Part shown: positions 1 to 7,277 of the stretch, piece after piece
Layout of the letters: every line of letters begins with the position of its first letter
Numbering within the stretch: position 1 is the stretch's first letter
The notes under the pieces: generated by a model
What the model was told of the DNA's origin: nothing
Database searches by the model: none
Seen by the model: only the letters and a program-made list of their open reading frames with translations
Program-made: the position numbers and the translations under genes
Assembly: GCA_016200445.1 (NCBI GenBank)
Contig: JACQEQ010000285.1
Coordinates: 1-32,580 of the forward strand
Direction: 5' to 3'
DNA: 32,580 bases
Origin: Gammaproteobacteria bacterium
GTDB taxonomy: Bacteria > Pseudomonadota > Gammaproteobacteria > SG8-11

Positions 1-408
1 TACCTCCATTGCGTTGCCCTGCGCGACCACGCGGTTACCCGATTGCAACAGGTACACCGGGCGCAAGTCCGGCTCAAACGCCGCCTTCGCCACCACCTGG
101 ATTGGCCCCGCGCCCACGGAGAATCCAGCGCGCGAATTGCGTTCGTTGTTCGTAAATTGCCGCACCGTACCGGGATCGGCAGGCTTCACCGCCGCCCGCT
201 TCTCCGGCGGCACATCCAAAGCGGCCAACCCATCGAACTCCACCAGAATGGGGCCCGGTTCATACTTGCCGTGAAATCCGCTGTCGAACATTTTCTTTGT
301 CTCCGTTTTTACTGTCGTTGGCTGCGCCGCAGCCGGATTTCCGCCGCACCAAACTCCTGTCGCAATCGCAATGCTGATTCCGGTGAGCCGCCATGAGTAT
401 CGCCGCAC
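1..408 (-). CDS. Secreted protein, N-terminal part (cut by window edge)
   Basis: The frame is open from a GTG at 408 to the left edge, giving 136 codons with no stop. GGAG lies five bases before the GTG, and the preceding gene stops at 420-418, so this is the third gene of a minus-strand operon. Residues 1-29 look like a Sec signal peptide: a basic start (MRRYSWR), a hydrophobic stretch, then NPAAAQ. The mature part seen is polar, with a conserved-looking stretch DLRPVYLLQSGNRVVAQG near the edge. I do not recognise the family. Its place behind a predicted protease suggests an envelope partner, substrate or immunity protein, but that is inference. Confidence 0.7.
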   Translation of the reverse strand, partial: MRRYSWRLTGISIAIATGVWCGGNPAAAQPTTVKTETKKMFDSGFHGKYEPGPILVEFDGLAALDVPPEKRAAVKPADPGTVRQFTNNERNSRAGFSVGAGPIQVVAKAAFEPDLRPVYLLQSGNRVVAQGNAMEV

Positions 409-417
409 AGTAACTCC

Positions 418-2625
418 TTACAACCTTGTCATCGTGGGCGTAATCCCCGGGGCGACGCTCTTGAGAATTGGGATATAAGCGTCTGCCGTGGTGTAGCCGT
501 TTGCGTCCGTCACGTCATCGCTGAGTCCAAGCCCCTTCAGGATTTCCTGGATCGCGTAGTCCGAGGCGGCCGTCAAAGCGGCGTTCCAAGCCACACCCGC
601 CGGCAACTGGCATCGGATCTGCTTTACATCCCCTCCCCAAACCGTCGAGTTCGCCGTGTCGCGCAGCTTGACAAGCATGTGCGCTCCATTAATAAACGCA
701 TCATTGAACCGCAGTACAAAATGCACATAGCACTTGCTGAATTTGCGCGGGTCACCCGGAACCGCCGGGTTGTCGATATTGAATTCAGCAAACACTTTCC
801 GGTTCAATCCGTTATCAAATGCCTGGAAAATCCGGCGGGCGAAATCGTCCCGGCGCGCTGCGTTCGCAGGATCGGCCGCGATGCCTTCAAATAGCAACGC
901 CAAATTTACGAGCACGACCAGAATTCCGTCTACCGGCGCACCGTCCGAAGCATCCGGCAACACCGAGGTCGTGAACGTTTCCTTGCCTAACTTCATCAGG
1001 TACGCGTCGTAGATTACGGTTGCTGGAGTGTGATATCGCGTGTAGGCCGCCATCGGCCAAGTTGCAAAGCTCCGGCCCGGGTGCGCCGCCCCGGTCGGGT
1101 GGTGCGGCAGTTGATAGTTGTTTTCAGTCCCATGGACGATTTTGTAATTATCTTTCAAATCCGTGAAGTTATTCCGCAACCACTCTGTCAGGCCCCAGAA
1201 ATAACGCGGCCGGATCGCCTTGTTATAGACCATCATGGCCTGGGCGGCGGGCTGATCGAGATTAAAGGGTGCGCCGGGAACATGATTGGAGCCCCAGCCC
1301 TGCTGCCCGAAGGCTGCTTCGTTGCTCGGATATTCGTCCGGCATGCCGAAGCCGTGGCCGCTTTCGTGTGCGCCTGGAAAGCCGCGATCCACCACATGCC
1401 GTCCCGCCACACCTCGGCACTGCCCCTTTCCATCATTACTCATCCAGCTGCCACCTGCGCCTGCCTCCGCCACAACCTTGATATCGAAATGGCATTTTGA
1501 CGCTGCATTCGACGCCGTACCCACTTCAAACGATTGTAGAAAATTCACCACCTGCGCCTTGCTCTTCACCGCCCCTAGCGGTATCAGCCACATCCGGTCC
1601 GGATTATGTGTGTCGTTGCCGGACCAGCGGCTGGCGCAGTCCGCCATATAGTCGCTGCGCCACAGCTTTTGCGCAGCCGGGTCACCCGCCACCGTGCTAC
1701 CCGCGTCGGACACAAAATCGAAGGTGTACTTGTGGAACTGGAATACCGCCGTAGTCTCCATGCCCCCATCCGCCTCGCAACAACGGATCAGCGCCAAGTC
1801 CCAGCGGCCACACTTGTTCGTGCCGTCGTCCTCGGCAATCGCACCCGTCCATTCGTCGTAGCGATTGGTTCCGGGCCGCGGCAAATCACGCGCAAAGAAG
1901 CGGTTGGTAAAGTAAGGCTGGACCGCGAAGTAGGGATGCTTGGCATCTTTAACGAGCGCCCGGTTCGGCGGTGCCGTTCCCGCCGCAACGCCAATCCCGG
2001 CCGCCGTCAAATCCTCCCATGCAACAGCCGCGCGCGCGCCCACGGTCGTCTTCGCCCGTGCCGAGTCAAATTTCACGCGTTGGTCGAACACATCGAACAG
2101 ATTTCCCTTGGCCGCCAGCAGTCGCACCCACTGCGCCGTGTCCGCCAAGTAGTTTGTCTTCATCACAATCCGGCTGAAGTACGGCATGTGGTTCTTCCGG
2201 TCGTGCCGGTAAACGCCTTGTGGTGAATGCCAGCGCTCCTTCGACGGAGCTTGCGGTTTCTCCGGCAAATTCAAGGCAGATCGTTCAAGCGCTGGGTCCG
2301 CCTTGGTCCACTTGGTAGCCACCGGCGCGACCGGCGGCGCTGGCGGCGGAGCGGGCGGCACTGGAACTGCTGGCGCAACGGGTGCCACGGGCGGAACCGG
2401 CTCTACGGCGTTCCAAGCATCTCCCACGAAGGTGTTCACAAACACCGCCACACGGTCGTTCGGAGTCGCGTCTACCTCCGCTTCGTTGTAAGTCCAATCG
2501 AGCGGTTTCAGGCTCTTGTCTGTAAGCTGAATATCGTCCAATGAAAAAATCAGCGGCGCGTCTTCCGACGTCGTGCGCAAAGCCAGCCCCTCAAAAAAGT
2601 CTTGATCCTCGACTTTTTCGCTCAA
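418..2625 (-). CDS. Predicted metzincin-like zinc metalloprotease
   Basis: With the TTG at 2625 as start the protein has 735 residues. Residues 420-432 read HESGHGFGMPDEY, which fits HExxHxxGxxD: zinc ligands His420, His424 and Asp430, catalytic Glu421. About 35 residues later AMMVY (463-467) resembles the metzincin Met-turn (xxMxY). A proline/alanine/valine linker (about 75-104) separates a small N-terminal part from the rest. There is no signal peptide. The TTG overlaps the upstream stop as TTGA, suggesting translational coupling; an in-frame GTG at 2652 is the alternative but has its GGAGGA directly against it. The context (beta-rich protein before, exported protein after) is like an effector module, but no secretion gene is visible. 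Protease class is fairly likely; role unknown. Confidence 0.7.
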   Translation of the reverse strand: MSEKVEDQDFFEGLALRTTSEDAPLIFSLDDIQLTDKSLKPLDWTYNEAEVDATPNDRVAVFVNTFVGDAWNAVEPVPPVAPVAPAVPVPPAPPPAPPVAPVATKWTKADPALERSALNLPEKPQAPSKERWHSPQGVYRHDRKNHMPYFSRIVMKTNYLADTAQWVRLLAAKGNLFDVFDQRVKFDSARAKTTVGARAAVAWEDLTAAGIGVAAGTAPPNRALVKDAKHPYFAVQPYFTNRFFARDLPRPGTNRYDEWTGAIAEDDGTNKCGRWDLALIRCCEADGGMETTAVFQFHKYTFDFVSDAGSTVAGDPAAQKLWRSDYMADCASRWSGNDTHNPDRMWLIPLGAVKSKAQVVNFLQSFEVGTASNAASKCHFDIKVVAEAGAGGSWMSNDGKGQCRGVAGRHVVDRGFPGAHESGHGFGMPDEYPSNEAAFGQQGWGSNHVPGAPFNLDQPAAQAMMVYNKAIRPRYFWGLTEWLRNNFTDLKDNYKIVHGTENNYQLPHHPTGAAHPGRSFATWPMAAYTRYHTPATVIYDAYLMKLGKETFTTSVLPDASDGAPVDGILVVLVNLALLFEGIAADPANAARRDDFARRIFQAFDNGLNRKVFAEFNIDNPAVPGDPRKFSKCYVHFVLRFNDAFINGAHMLVKLRDTANSTVWGGDVKQIRCQLPAGVAWNAALTAASDYAIQEILKGLGLSDDVTDANGYTTADAYIPILKSVAPGITPTMTRL

Positions 2626-4157
2626 CCGGCAAAATACTGCGAAGACCGCCACTCCTCCGGCAAATCGTAGTACTCCAAACGCTTCGCGCCCGGATTGAAG
2701 TCAGCGTCGGTCTTCGCCAGCTTTGTGTATTTGCGCTTCTCTTTGTCCTCGGACTGGATAAACCGGTGGTCCTCATCGGTTTGGAATCGCAGCATTGAAA
2801 CCTGCGCCGGCCGGTGCAGCTCTTTGTTCGCTGCATCGGCCCGGATGATCCACGGCAAGGCCTGCAACAGCTTCTGATTCTTTCCCTCCTCGGTCGCAAA
2901 CACCCAGCTCGAAAAGGTGGTGAGTTTCGCCCACGCCGGCTGTTCATCACTGCGCACCTCTTCGGCATACCCCGCCAGCGGCAGCGGTAACGCCGAAATC
3001 GGCTTGTCGCCGTGATCCTTTTTTCCGTAGCGGCGATCAAAGTATTCAAAGCGGGAATACTGCCAATGCGGATCGAGCGTCAGCACGGCGGGAGCGTCTT
3101 CGGCGCCGACCAGCGTATTAAGATTATCCAGCTTTTCGAACTTCGCCTCGAGCGGGGTGTAGGTCGCTGCCCGCTGCACTCGCCAATCGGAGTTCTTCAA
3201 TGTCCATTCGTCTTTCTCATTCGGCAACAGGAACACTCGCTTGCCTTCCCATGCCTTTTTCCTGGCCTCAGCTCCCGGATCGTCATCGAGCAGAATTTCA
3301 TTATTCTCGATTGCCGTCGCGTCCCAAGCCTCGCAAACCACCCAGGAGGGCTTGGGCTGCTTAAACTTCAGAGTGCACCACAGCTTCGAGCGGTCCACTT
3401 CGATATATTTTTTGCCGTCCGGCGCATCCAACACCCGGCCATCGTCGCCCACCACGGCCTCCACCTTCGTGTCGCCCTCGAAGTAGAGCTGTACTTTGAG
3501 CCCCTTGGGCAGCACCCGTTCTTTTTCCTTCGCGTTCTTGCCGGGGTCCTGGAACTGGAGCTTGAGGTAAATGCGGATGCGCGGAGTCACCTTGAACTCG
3601 AGCAGCTTATCGTCATCAGCCGCGAGCGTAATTTCCTGGGTGTCGCCCGGCGCTTCGATCCGGAACAGGGGTGCGACTTTGTCGCGGAACTTGATCTTGA
3701 CTTTATAAGTCCCAGGCACCAGGTCTTCCAACGCAACCTCTTTGTTGCCGTTCGAGTCACGATCCGCGACCGGGGCTTCGATCTTGGTCACGATCATTTG
3801 TGCTCCGGGGACCAAACGCGACGGCTTGTCTTTGTCCGTAACGATAAGGCGGAGCCTGCATAATTTCCTTTGACTGGGCGCGACCTGTTCTTCAAGGGGG
3901 GCTGGCGTATCAACTTGCTTAGCGCTTATCACCGTTGCGTGCGCTTGCTGGACAGGCGTGTACTCGTGCCGCAGGGCAAGTCTGCCGGTTGACCGCAGGT
4001 CCGCCACGTGCGCACGCACTTGCGCGTCGCTCATGCGGCTGATATCCGAAAATCCCGGTCGTGTGGCGAGCTGTCTGCGCAAACTTGCACCGTCTTCTTC
4101 GAACGGGTCGCGCGGCATGAACCGGGCATCGCCTGCGTCGCCAAACGGTTTTGTCAT
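2622..4157 (-). CDS. Beta-rich protein of unknown function, first gene of the protease operon
   Basis: This 511-residue protein starts at the ATG at 4157, with AGAGG five bases upstream; a TTG at 4175 is in frame but less well placed. The N-terminal ~90 residues are charged and helical. Around residues 95-190 there is a carboxypeptidase-regulatory or Ig-like pattern (LVPGAQMIVTKIEAP, then DLVPGTYKVKIKF, then a strand-rich TPRIRIYLKLQF). The C-terminal half is rich in Trp, Tyr and Lys, with no catalytic motif I recognise. There is no signal peptide or membrane segment. It overlaps the protease gene by four bases (TTGA), so the two are probably made together; a carrier, adaptor or chaperone role is only a guess. 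Confidence 0.65.
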   Translation of the reverse strand: MTKPFGDAGDARFMPRDPFEEDGASLRRQLATRPGFSDISRMSDAQVRAHVADLRSTGRLALRHEYTPVQQAHATVISAKQVDTPAPLEEQVAPSQRKLCRLRLIVTDKDKPSRLVPGAQMIVTKIEAPVADRDSNGNKEVALEDLVPGTYKVKIKFRDKVAPLFRIEAPGDTQEITLAADDDKLLEFKVTPRIRIYLKLQFQDPGKNAKEKERVLPKGLKVQLYFEGDTKVEAVVGDDGRVLDAPDGKKYIEVDRSKLWCTLKFKQPKPSWVVCEAWDATAIENNEILLDDDPGAEARKKAWEGKRVFLLPNEKDEWTLKNSDWRVQRAATYTPLEAKFEKLDNLNTLVGAEDAPAVLTLDPHWQYSRFEYFDRRYGKKDHGDKPISALPLPLAGYAEEVRSDEQPAWAKLTTFSSWVFATEEGKNQKLLQALPWIIRADAANKELHRPAQVSMLRFQTDEDHRFIQSEDKEKRKYTKLAKTDADFNPGAKRLEYYDLPEEWRSSQYFAG

Positions 4158-4231
4158 GGCGCCTCTTATAGACAATTTTTAACGACGAGAAATACGTAAG
4201 CACACTTACTGGACTGCTTTGGGTACTCAGA

Positions 4232-4307
4232 TGGTGCCGGGTAGAGGAATCGAACCCCCGACCTGCCGCTTACAAGGCGGCTGCTCTACCGACTGAGCTA
4301 ACCCGGC
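4232..4307 (-). tRNA. tRNA-Thr (anticodon UGU)
   Basis: The minus strand folds as a full cloverleaf. The 7-bp acceptor is GCCGGGT/ACCCGGC, the D arm is AGCTC/GAGC, the anticodon stem GCCGC/GCGGC encloses the loop CTTGTAA (anticodon TGT), and the T loop is TTCGAAT. The CCA end is encoded. The gene lies 36 bases after the SPOR gene, matching the place of thrU behind birA-coaA in E. coli. There thrU is followed by tyrU, glyT, thrT and tufB; here its 3' side leads straight into the protease operon. Confidence 0.96.
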
Positions 4308-4343
4308 TAAAAGATACGGCGGCCATTTTAAACGTGATGGGGA

Positions 4344-5273
4344 TTATTTACACGCGCGCTGTTGCTTTTCGACCTTTTCGGTTCCGCTGACCACATCTTT
4401 GATCTGCGCCGCCGTGATACTGCGCCGCGCATTTTCGTCGACATCGACCCAATACTGCGTGGTGCTGTCGAAGTGTTTTTCAACCACCGGCCGAAAACCC
4501 AATTTAACCAGGGCGTTGACGCGTTTGTTGGCCTGCGCCTCCGAATCGTATTTACCCAGCGAGATCATGTTTTCGTATTCGCCGTTGCTGATGATGCTGG
4601 CGTCGGCGACTTTTTTCTTACGCAACTCTTCCAACCTTTTATTCGCAGCGCGTTCATCCTTGGTGGCTTCGATTACCCACCATTGCTGGGTACTGCGGAT
4701 TTCGTGTTCACGGACGGTGGTTCGCAACCCCAAACCCAGACCGACTAGCCTGGCCATGACGCTTTCGGCATTGCTCAATACGCTGAAGGGACCAAGCGCA
4801 AAACAGGCCGTGGCTGCGGGCTCGGCCGCCGGACGCGGGCGTTCGCGAGCGGCGCGTTCTTCGTTTTTACGTGCCGCCAGATTGGCCTCGATGCGTTCCG
4901 CCTGGCGTGCTTCAGCGGCCAAAACCTTTCTTTCGAGCTCGGTGAGCGGCGGCACCGTCTCGATTACGGGAGTTACCGGCGGCGGAGTACGAACGTTATC
5001 TGCATTGCGCGCCGCCCCCGGGCGCAACGCAGCATCGTCCGCTGACGCTCGCGCTGGATCGCGCGTCCGCTGGGCGCTCGTGTTAGCGGGCTCGGAAGTT
5101 TCGGCCGGACTCTTGGTACCGCTTTCGACTTCGTGCAACAGCCGTATCGACTTATTGCCGCCGGGCGATTTTGTCGCCGACACCGCCACCGGCTCGTTGG
5201 AAGGCTGGTGTAATTGATGCCAAATCAGAAACGCGGCATTGACGAACAACAACAGAAAAAATGCCCACCTCAT
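4344..5273 (-). CDS. SPOR-domain membrane protein
   Basis: The 309-residue protein has one N-terminal membrane anchor (residues 2-20, AFFLLLFVNAAFLIWHQL), a long Pro/Ala/Arg/Glu-rich linker (about 25-150), and a C-terminal region beginning CFALGPFSVLSNAESVMARL. The later ISLGKYDSEAQANKRV...LGFRPVV stretch is typical of a SPOR repeat. SPOR domains bind denuded septal peptidoglycan, so a bitopic inner-membrane protein reaching the periplasm is expected. Its ATG overlaps the coaX stop (ATGA). A SPOR protein after coaX and before tRNA-Thr recurs in several gammaproteobacteria. The exact cell-wall role is unknown. Confidence 0.85.
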   Translation of the reverse strand: MRWAFFLLLFVNAAFLIWHQLHQPSNEPVAVSATKSPGGNKSIRLLHEVESGTKSPAETSEPANTSAQRTRDPARASADDAALRPGAARNADNVRTPPPVTPVIETVPPLTELERKVLAAEARQAERIEANLAARKNEERAARERPRPAAEPAATACFALGPFSVLSNAESVMARLVGLGLGLRTTVREHEIRSTQQWWVIEATKDERAANKRLEELRKKKVADASIISNGEYENMISLGKYDSEAQANKRVNALVKLGFRPVVEKHFDSTTQYWVDVDENARRSITAAQIKDVVSGTEKVEKQQRACK

Positions 5274-6022
5274 GAGGTACTCCCGAAGACCGCCAAACCA
5301 TCCAATACCAAATAAGGTTCGTGGCGCAGCGTGCCGCGCAGCAAGGGCAATAGCACCGGGGCATCGCCGCCGGTAATCACGCCGCTGACGGGGGCATTTA
5401 AATTACGCTGCGCATCTGTCAACACCCGATCAACAAAGGCGGCTGCGGTGAGGCGCGTGCCGGCCAGAACCCCGGCTTGGGTATCCGTCGCCAGCCAGAC
5501 TTCCGGCGCCGTTAGGTCTTGCTGCAGGCCACCGATCCCGGAGGTGTCGCGCGTCAGCGCACTGCACATCGTCACCAAGCCGGGAGTGATCAATCCGCCG
5601 CGATGCTGTCCACCGGCATCGAACACATCCGCCGTGATGGCTGTGCCGCAATCGATCACACACACCGCCGTATCGGGCAGAATGCGGCGCGCGGCGATCA
5701 TTCCCAGCCAGCGATCCACGCCCAGCCGGTCGGCGCGCACATAGGAATTTGTCACACCATGGCCCTGCTTCTGCGCATGCGCGAATTCGGTGTGCAGTTG
5801 CCAGCGTTTCTGTACCCAGTCGTAGAGCGCATCGGCGATTTTAGTGCCGACCACGTTCGACACCAACACGCGCTCGGGCGCCGCGATCCCGCGCCATTGC
5901 GCATCCAGATTACGCGCGAACAACGCGGGCTCGTGCGCCACCGCGCCCGTGCGGGTGTGCACGCCGCCTTCCCATAAGGACCACTTCATGCGCGTATTGC
6001 CGATATCTGCCAACAGCATCAT
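5270..6022 (-). CDS. coaX: Type III pantothenate kinase
   Basis: CoaX phosphorylates pantothenate, the first step of coenzyme A synthesis. The 250-residue length fits the family. Residues 3-14 carry the ASKHA phosphate motif (LLADIGNTRMKW). DRWLGMIAARR and VIDCGTAITADVFD follow, then GGLITPGL. I chose the ATG at 6022 (MMLLADIG) because everything upstream in this frame belongs to the inserted repeat. TGAGG in the repeat end lies eight bases before this ATG. Before the insertion the gene would have overlapped birA as ATGA. It overlaps the SPOR gene by four bases. CoaD, a later step of the pathway, is also in the window (20238). Confidence 0.94.
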   Translation of the reverse strand: MMLLADIGNTRMKWSLWEGGVHTRTGAVAHEPALFARNLDAQWRGIAAPERVLVSNVVGTKIADALYDWVQKRWQLHTEFAHAQKQGHGVTNSYVRADRLGVDRWLGMIAARRILPDTAVCVIDCGTAITADVFDAGGQHRGGLITPGLVTMCSALTRDTSGIGGLQQDLTAPEVWLATDTQAGVLAGTRLTAAAFVDRVLTDAQRNLNAPVSGVITGGDAPVLLPLLRGTLRHEPYLVLDGLAVFGSTS

Positions 6023-6295
6023 CCTAGTAACCTCAGTTGAACGGTCTGCGGAGTGCGACCCGTTGAGTGTAGGGCAAGGCGCAATGAGCGAGGAATAGCC
6101 AGCTATTCCGATGATTCCTATCGCGCTGGTATTTGCGCGAGGTAGGACGAGTTGCAACGCCGCCATGCGCGCAACGGGGCGTGCTCCACAGACCGTAGCG
6201 GGCCTCACGCCGAGGCTGAAGTCTGGAAAAACTAAAAATATCAATACCTGCGCACACTTGCTTATGCCTCGCAGCGGTCAACTGGGGTTTCTAGG
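6023..6295. mobile_element. MITE-like element, copy 1, in the birA/coaX junction
   Basis: The 273-bp element begins CCTAGTAACCTCAGTTGA and ends TCAACTGGGGTTTCTAGG; these ends are inverted repeats of about 20 bp with few mismatches. It is flanked by a perfect 5-bp direct repeat, ATCAT (6018-6022 and 6296-6300). Inside is a strong palindrome around GGAATAGCcaGCTATTCC. Copy 2 at 11736-11972 shares the ends and most of the interior; copy 1 has an extra block of roughly 39 bp after the palindrome. There is no transposase, so it is non-autonomous. The flanking repeat is ATGAT on the coding strand and contains both the birA stop (TGA) and the coaX start (ATG). I do not know its parent IS family. Confidence 0.87.
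6031..6035 (-). promoter_or_regulatory. Ribosome-binding site for coaX supplied by the repeat end
   Basis: On the minus strand the terminal repeat reads ACTGAGGTTACTAGG and then the coaX ATG. TGAGG is a good Shine-Dalgarno core, and the spacer is eight bases. The site belongs to the element, not to the original gene junction. Confidence 0.6.
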
Positions 6296-6296
6296 A

Positions 6297-7277
6297 TCAT
6301 GTGGGAATTCCTCGCAAGCTCAGTTCTCCGGAAGCATAAGCGCGGGTAGCGCCACCTTCTGCGAATAATAACGCACCCTGCGCGTCGATGCCGTCCACCG
6401 TGCCGCGCAACGTGTGCTGCGGCAAGTGTAGTTCCGCTGCCTTGCCCACGTAAGCATCGCGCGCGCGCCAGCGCGGCAGAAAATTTGCGAAGCCGTCGCG
6501 CTCGAACGTCTGCAACGCTAGTAGCACGTGTTGCAACAGCATCGCCGCCAGATGATTGCGCGCCGGCATCAGGCCGGTAATCGATACGATGTCGACCCAC
6601 GGTTGCTCGATGGCGGACGCCGCCTCGGCTGCCATCGCCACATTGATACCGATACCGGCGACGACATAACATGGCCCGGAAGACTCGCCGGCCATTTCTA
6701 CTAACACACCGGCCAGCTTCCGGTTCTGCCACACGACATCGTTGGGCCACTTCAAGCCAACACCTGGCACCGCAGCGGCGTGCAGGGCTTCGGCGACGGC
6801 AACTCCTAGCGCGAGACTCAAACCGCCCGCCACCGCAGCACCGGAATTAAAACGCCATAACACCGACAAATAAATGTTGCCGCCAAACGGCGATACCCAG
6901 GCGCGGCCGCGCCGTCCGCGGCCCGAGGTCTGCGTTTCGGCCAGACACGCCCAGCCGCCCGGCGCGCCGCGTTGCGCATGTTCCACCAGATAGGCATTGG
7001 TCGACGGCAATTCCAGATGTACGTCTAAACGTTTCAACGCTGTACGCGCCGGCGGCGACAGCGCGTCGAGAATCTCGTTCGCCGCCAGCAACTCTAACGG
7101 TTCCGGCAAGCGATAACCTTTGCCCGCAACTGCATAGGCGTCGATACCGAGGGCTTTAAGTTTCTGCAGATCGTTCCAAATCGTCGCACGCGTCACACCT
7201 AACTCTTCGCCCAGTGCGACCCCGGAATGAAAGCGGCCGTCGGCGAGCAGGCGCAACAACGCATGCGTATTGCTCAT
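6297..7277 (-). CDS. birA: Bifunctional biotin-protein ligase / biotin operon repressor
   Basis: BirA joins biotin to the acetyl-CoA carboxylase carrier protein through biotinyl-AMP and, with its DNA-binding domain, represses biotin synthesis genes. At 326 residues it is the long form. An N-terminal winged helix (about 1-55; GVALGEELGVTRATIWNDLQ) is followed by the ligase domain with the nucleotide loop GRGRRGR (119-125), KWPNDV (176-181) and a C-terminal SH3-like part. Its ATG overlaps the stop of the upstream gene (ATGA). Its own stop TGA lies in the 5-bp duplication made by the inserted element, so the reading frame survived the insertion intact. Confidence 0.95.
   Translation of the reverse strand: MSNTHALLRLLADGRFHSGVALGEELGVTRATIWNDLQKLKALGIDAYAVAGKGYRLPEPLELLAANEILDALSPPARTALKRLDVHLELPSTNAYLVEHAQRGAPGGWACLAETQTSGRGRRGRAWVSPFGGNIYLSVLWRFNSGAAVAGGLSLALGVAVAEALHAAAVPGVGLKWPNDVVWQNRKLAGVLVEMAGESSGPCYVVAGIGINVAMAAEAASAIEQPWVDIVSITGLMPARNHLAAMLLQHVLLALQTFERDGFANFLPRWRARDAYVGKAAELHLPQHTLRGTVDGIDAQGALLFAEGGATRAYASGELSLRGIPT

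Noticed and set aside
14..396. Plus-strand frames at the left edge
   Set aside because: They are opposite the minus-strand gene that has a Shine-Dalgarno, a signal peptide and operon spacing; the plus frames have none of these.
1233..2497. Many long frames on both strands within the protease gene
   Set aside because: High GC content leaves antisense frames open; none has a recognisable domain or a start signal, and the minus-strand protease frame carries the HExxHxxGxxD motif.
6023..6244. Reading frame through repeat copy 1 in phase with coaX, and the same through copy 2 (11736-11885) with livF, suggesting conserved N-terminal extensions
   Set aside because: In the part I compared, most differences between the copies fall at first codon positions rather than third, so there is no sign of protein-level selection. 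CoaX and LivF have normal family length without the extensions. The shared phase follows from both elements ending directly before the start codon.
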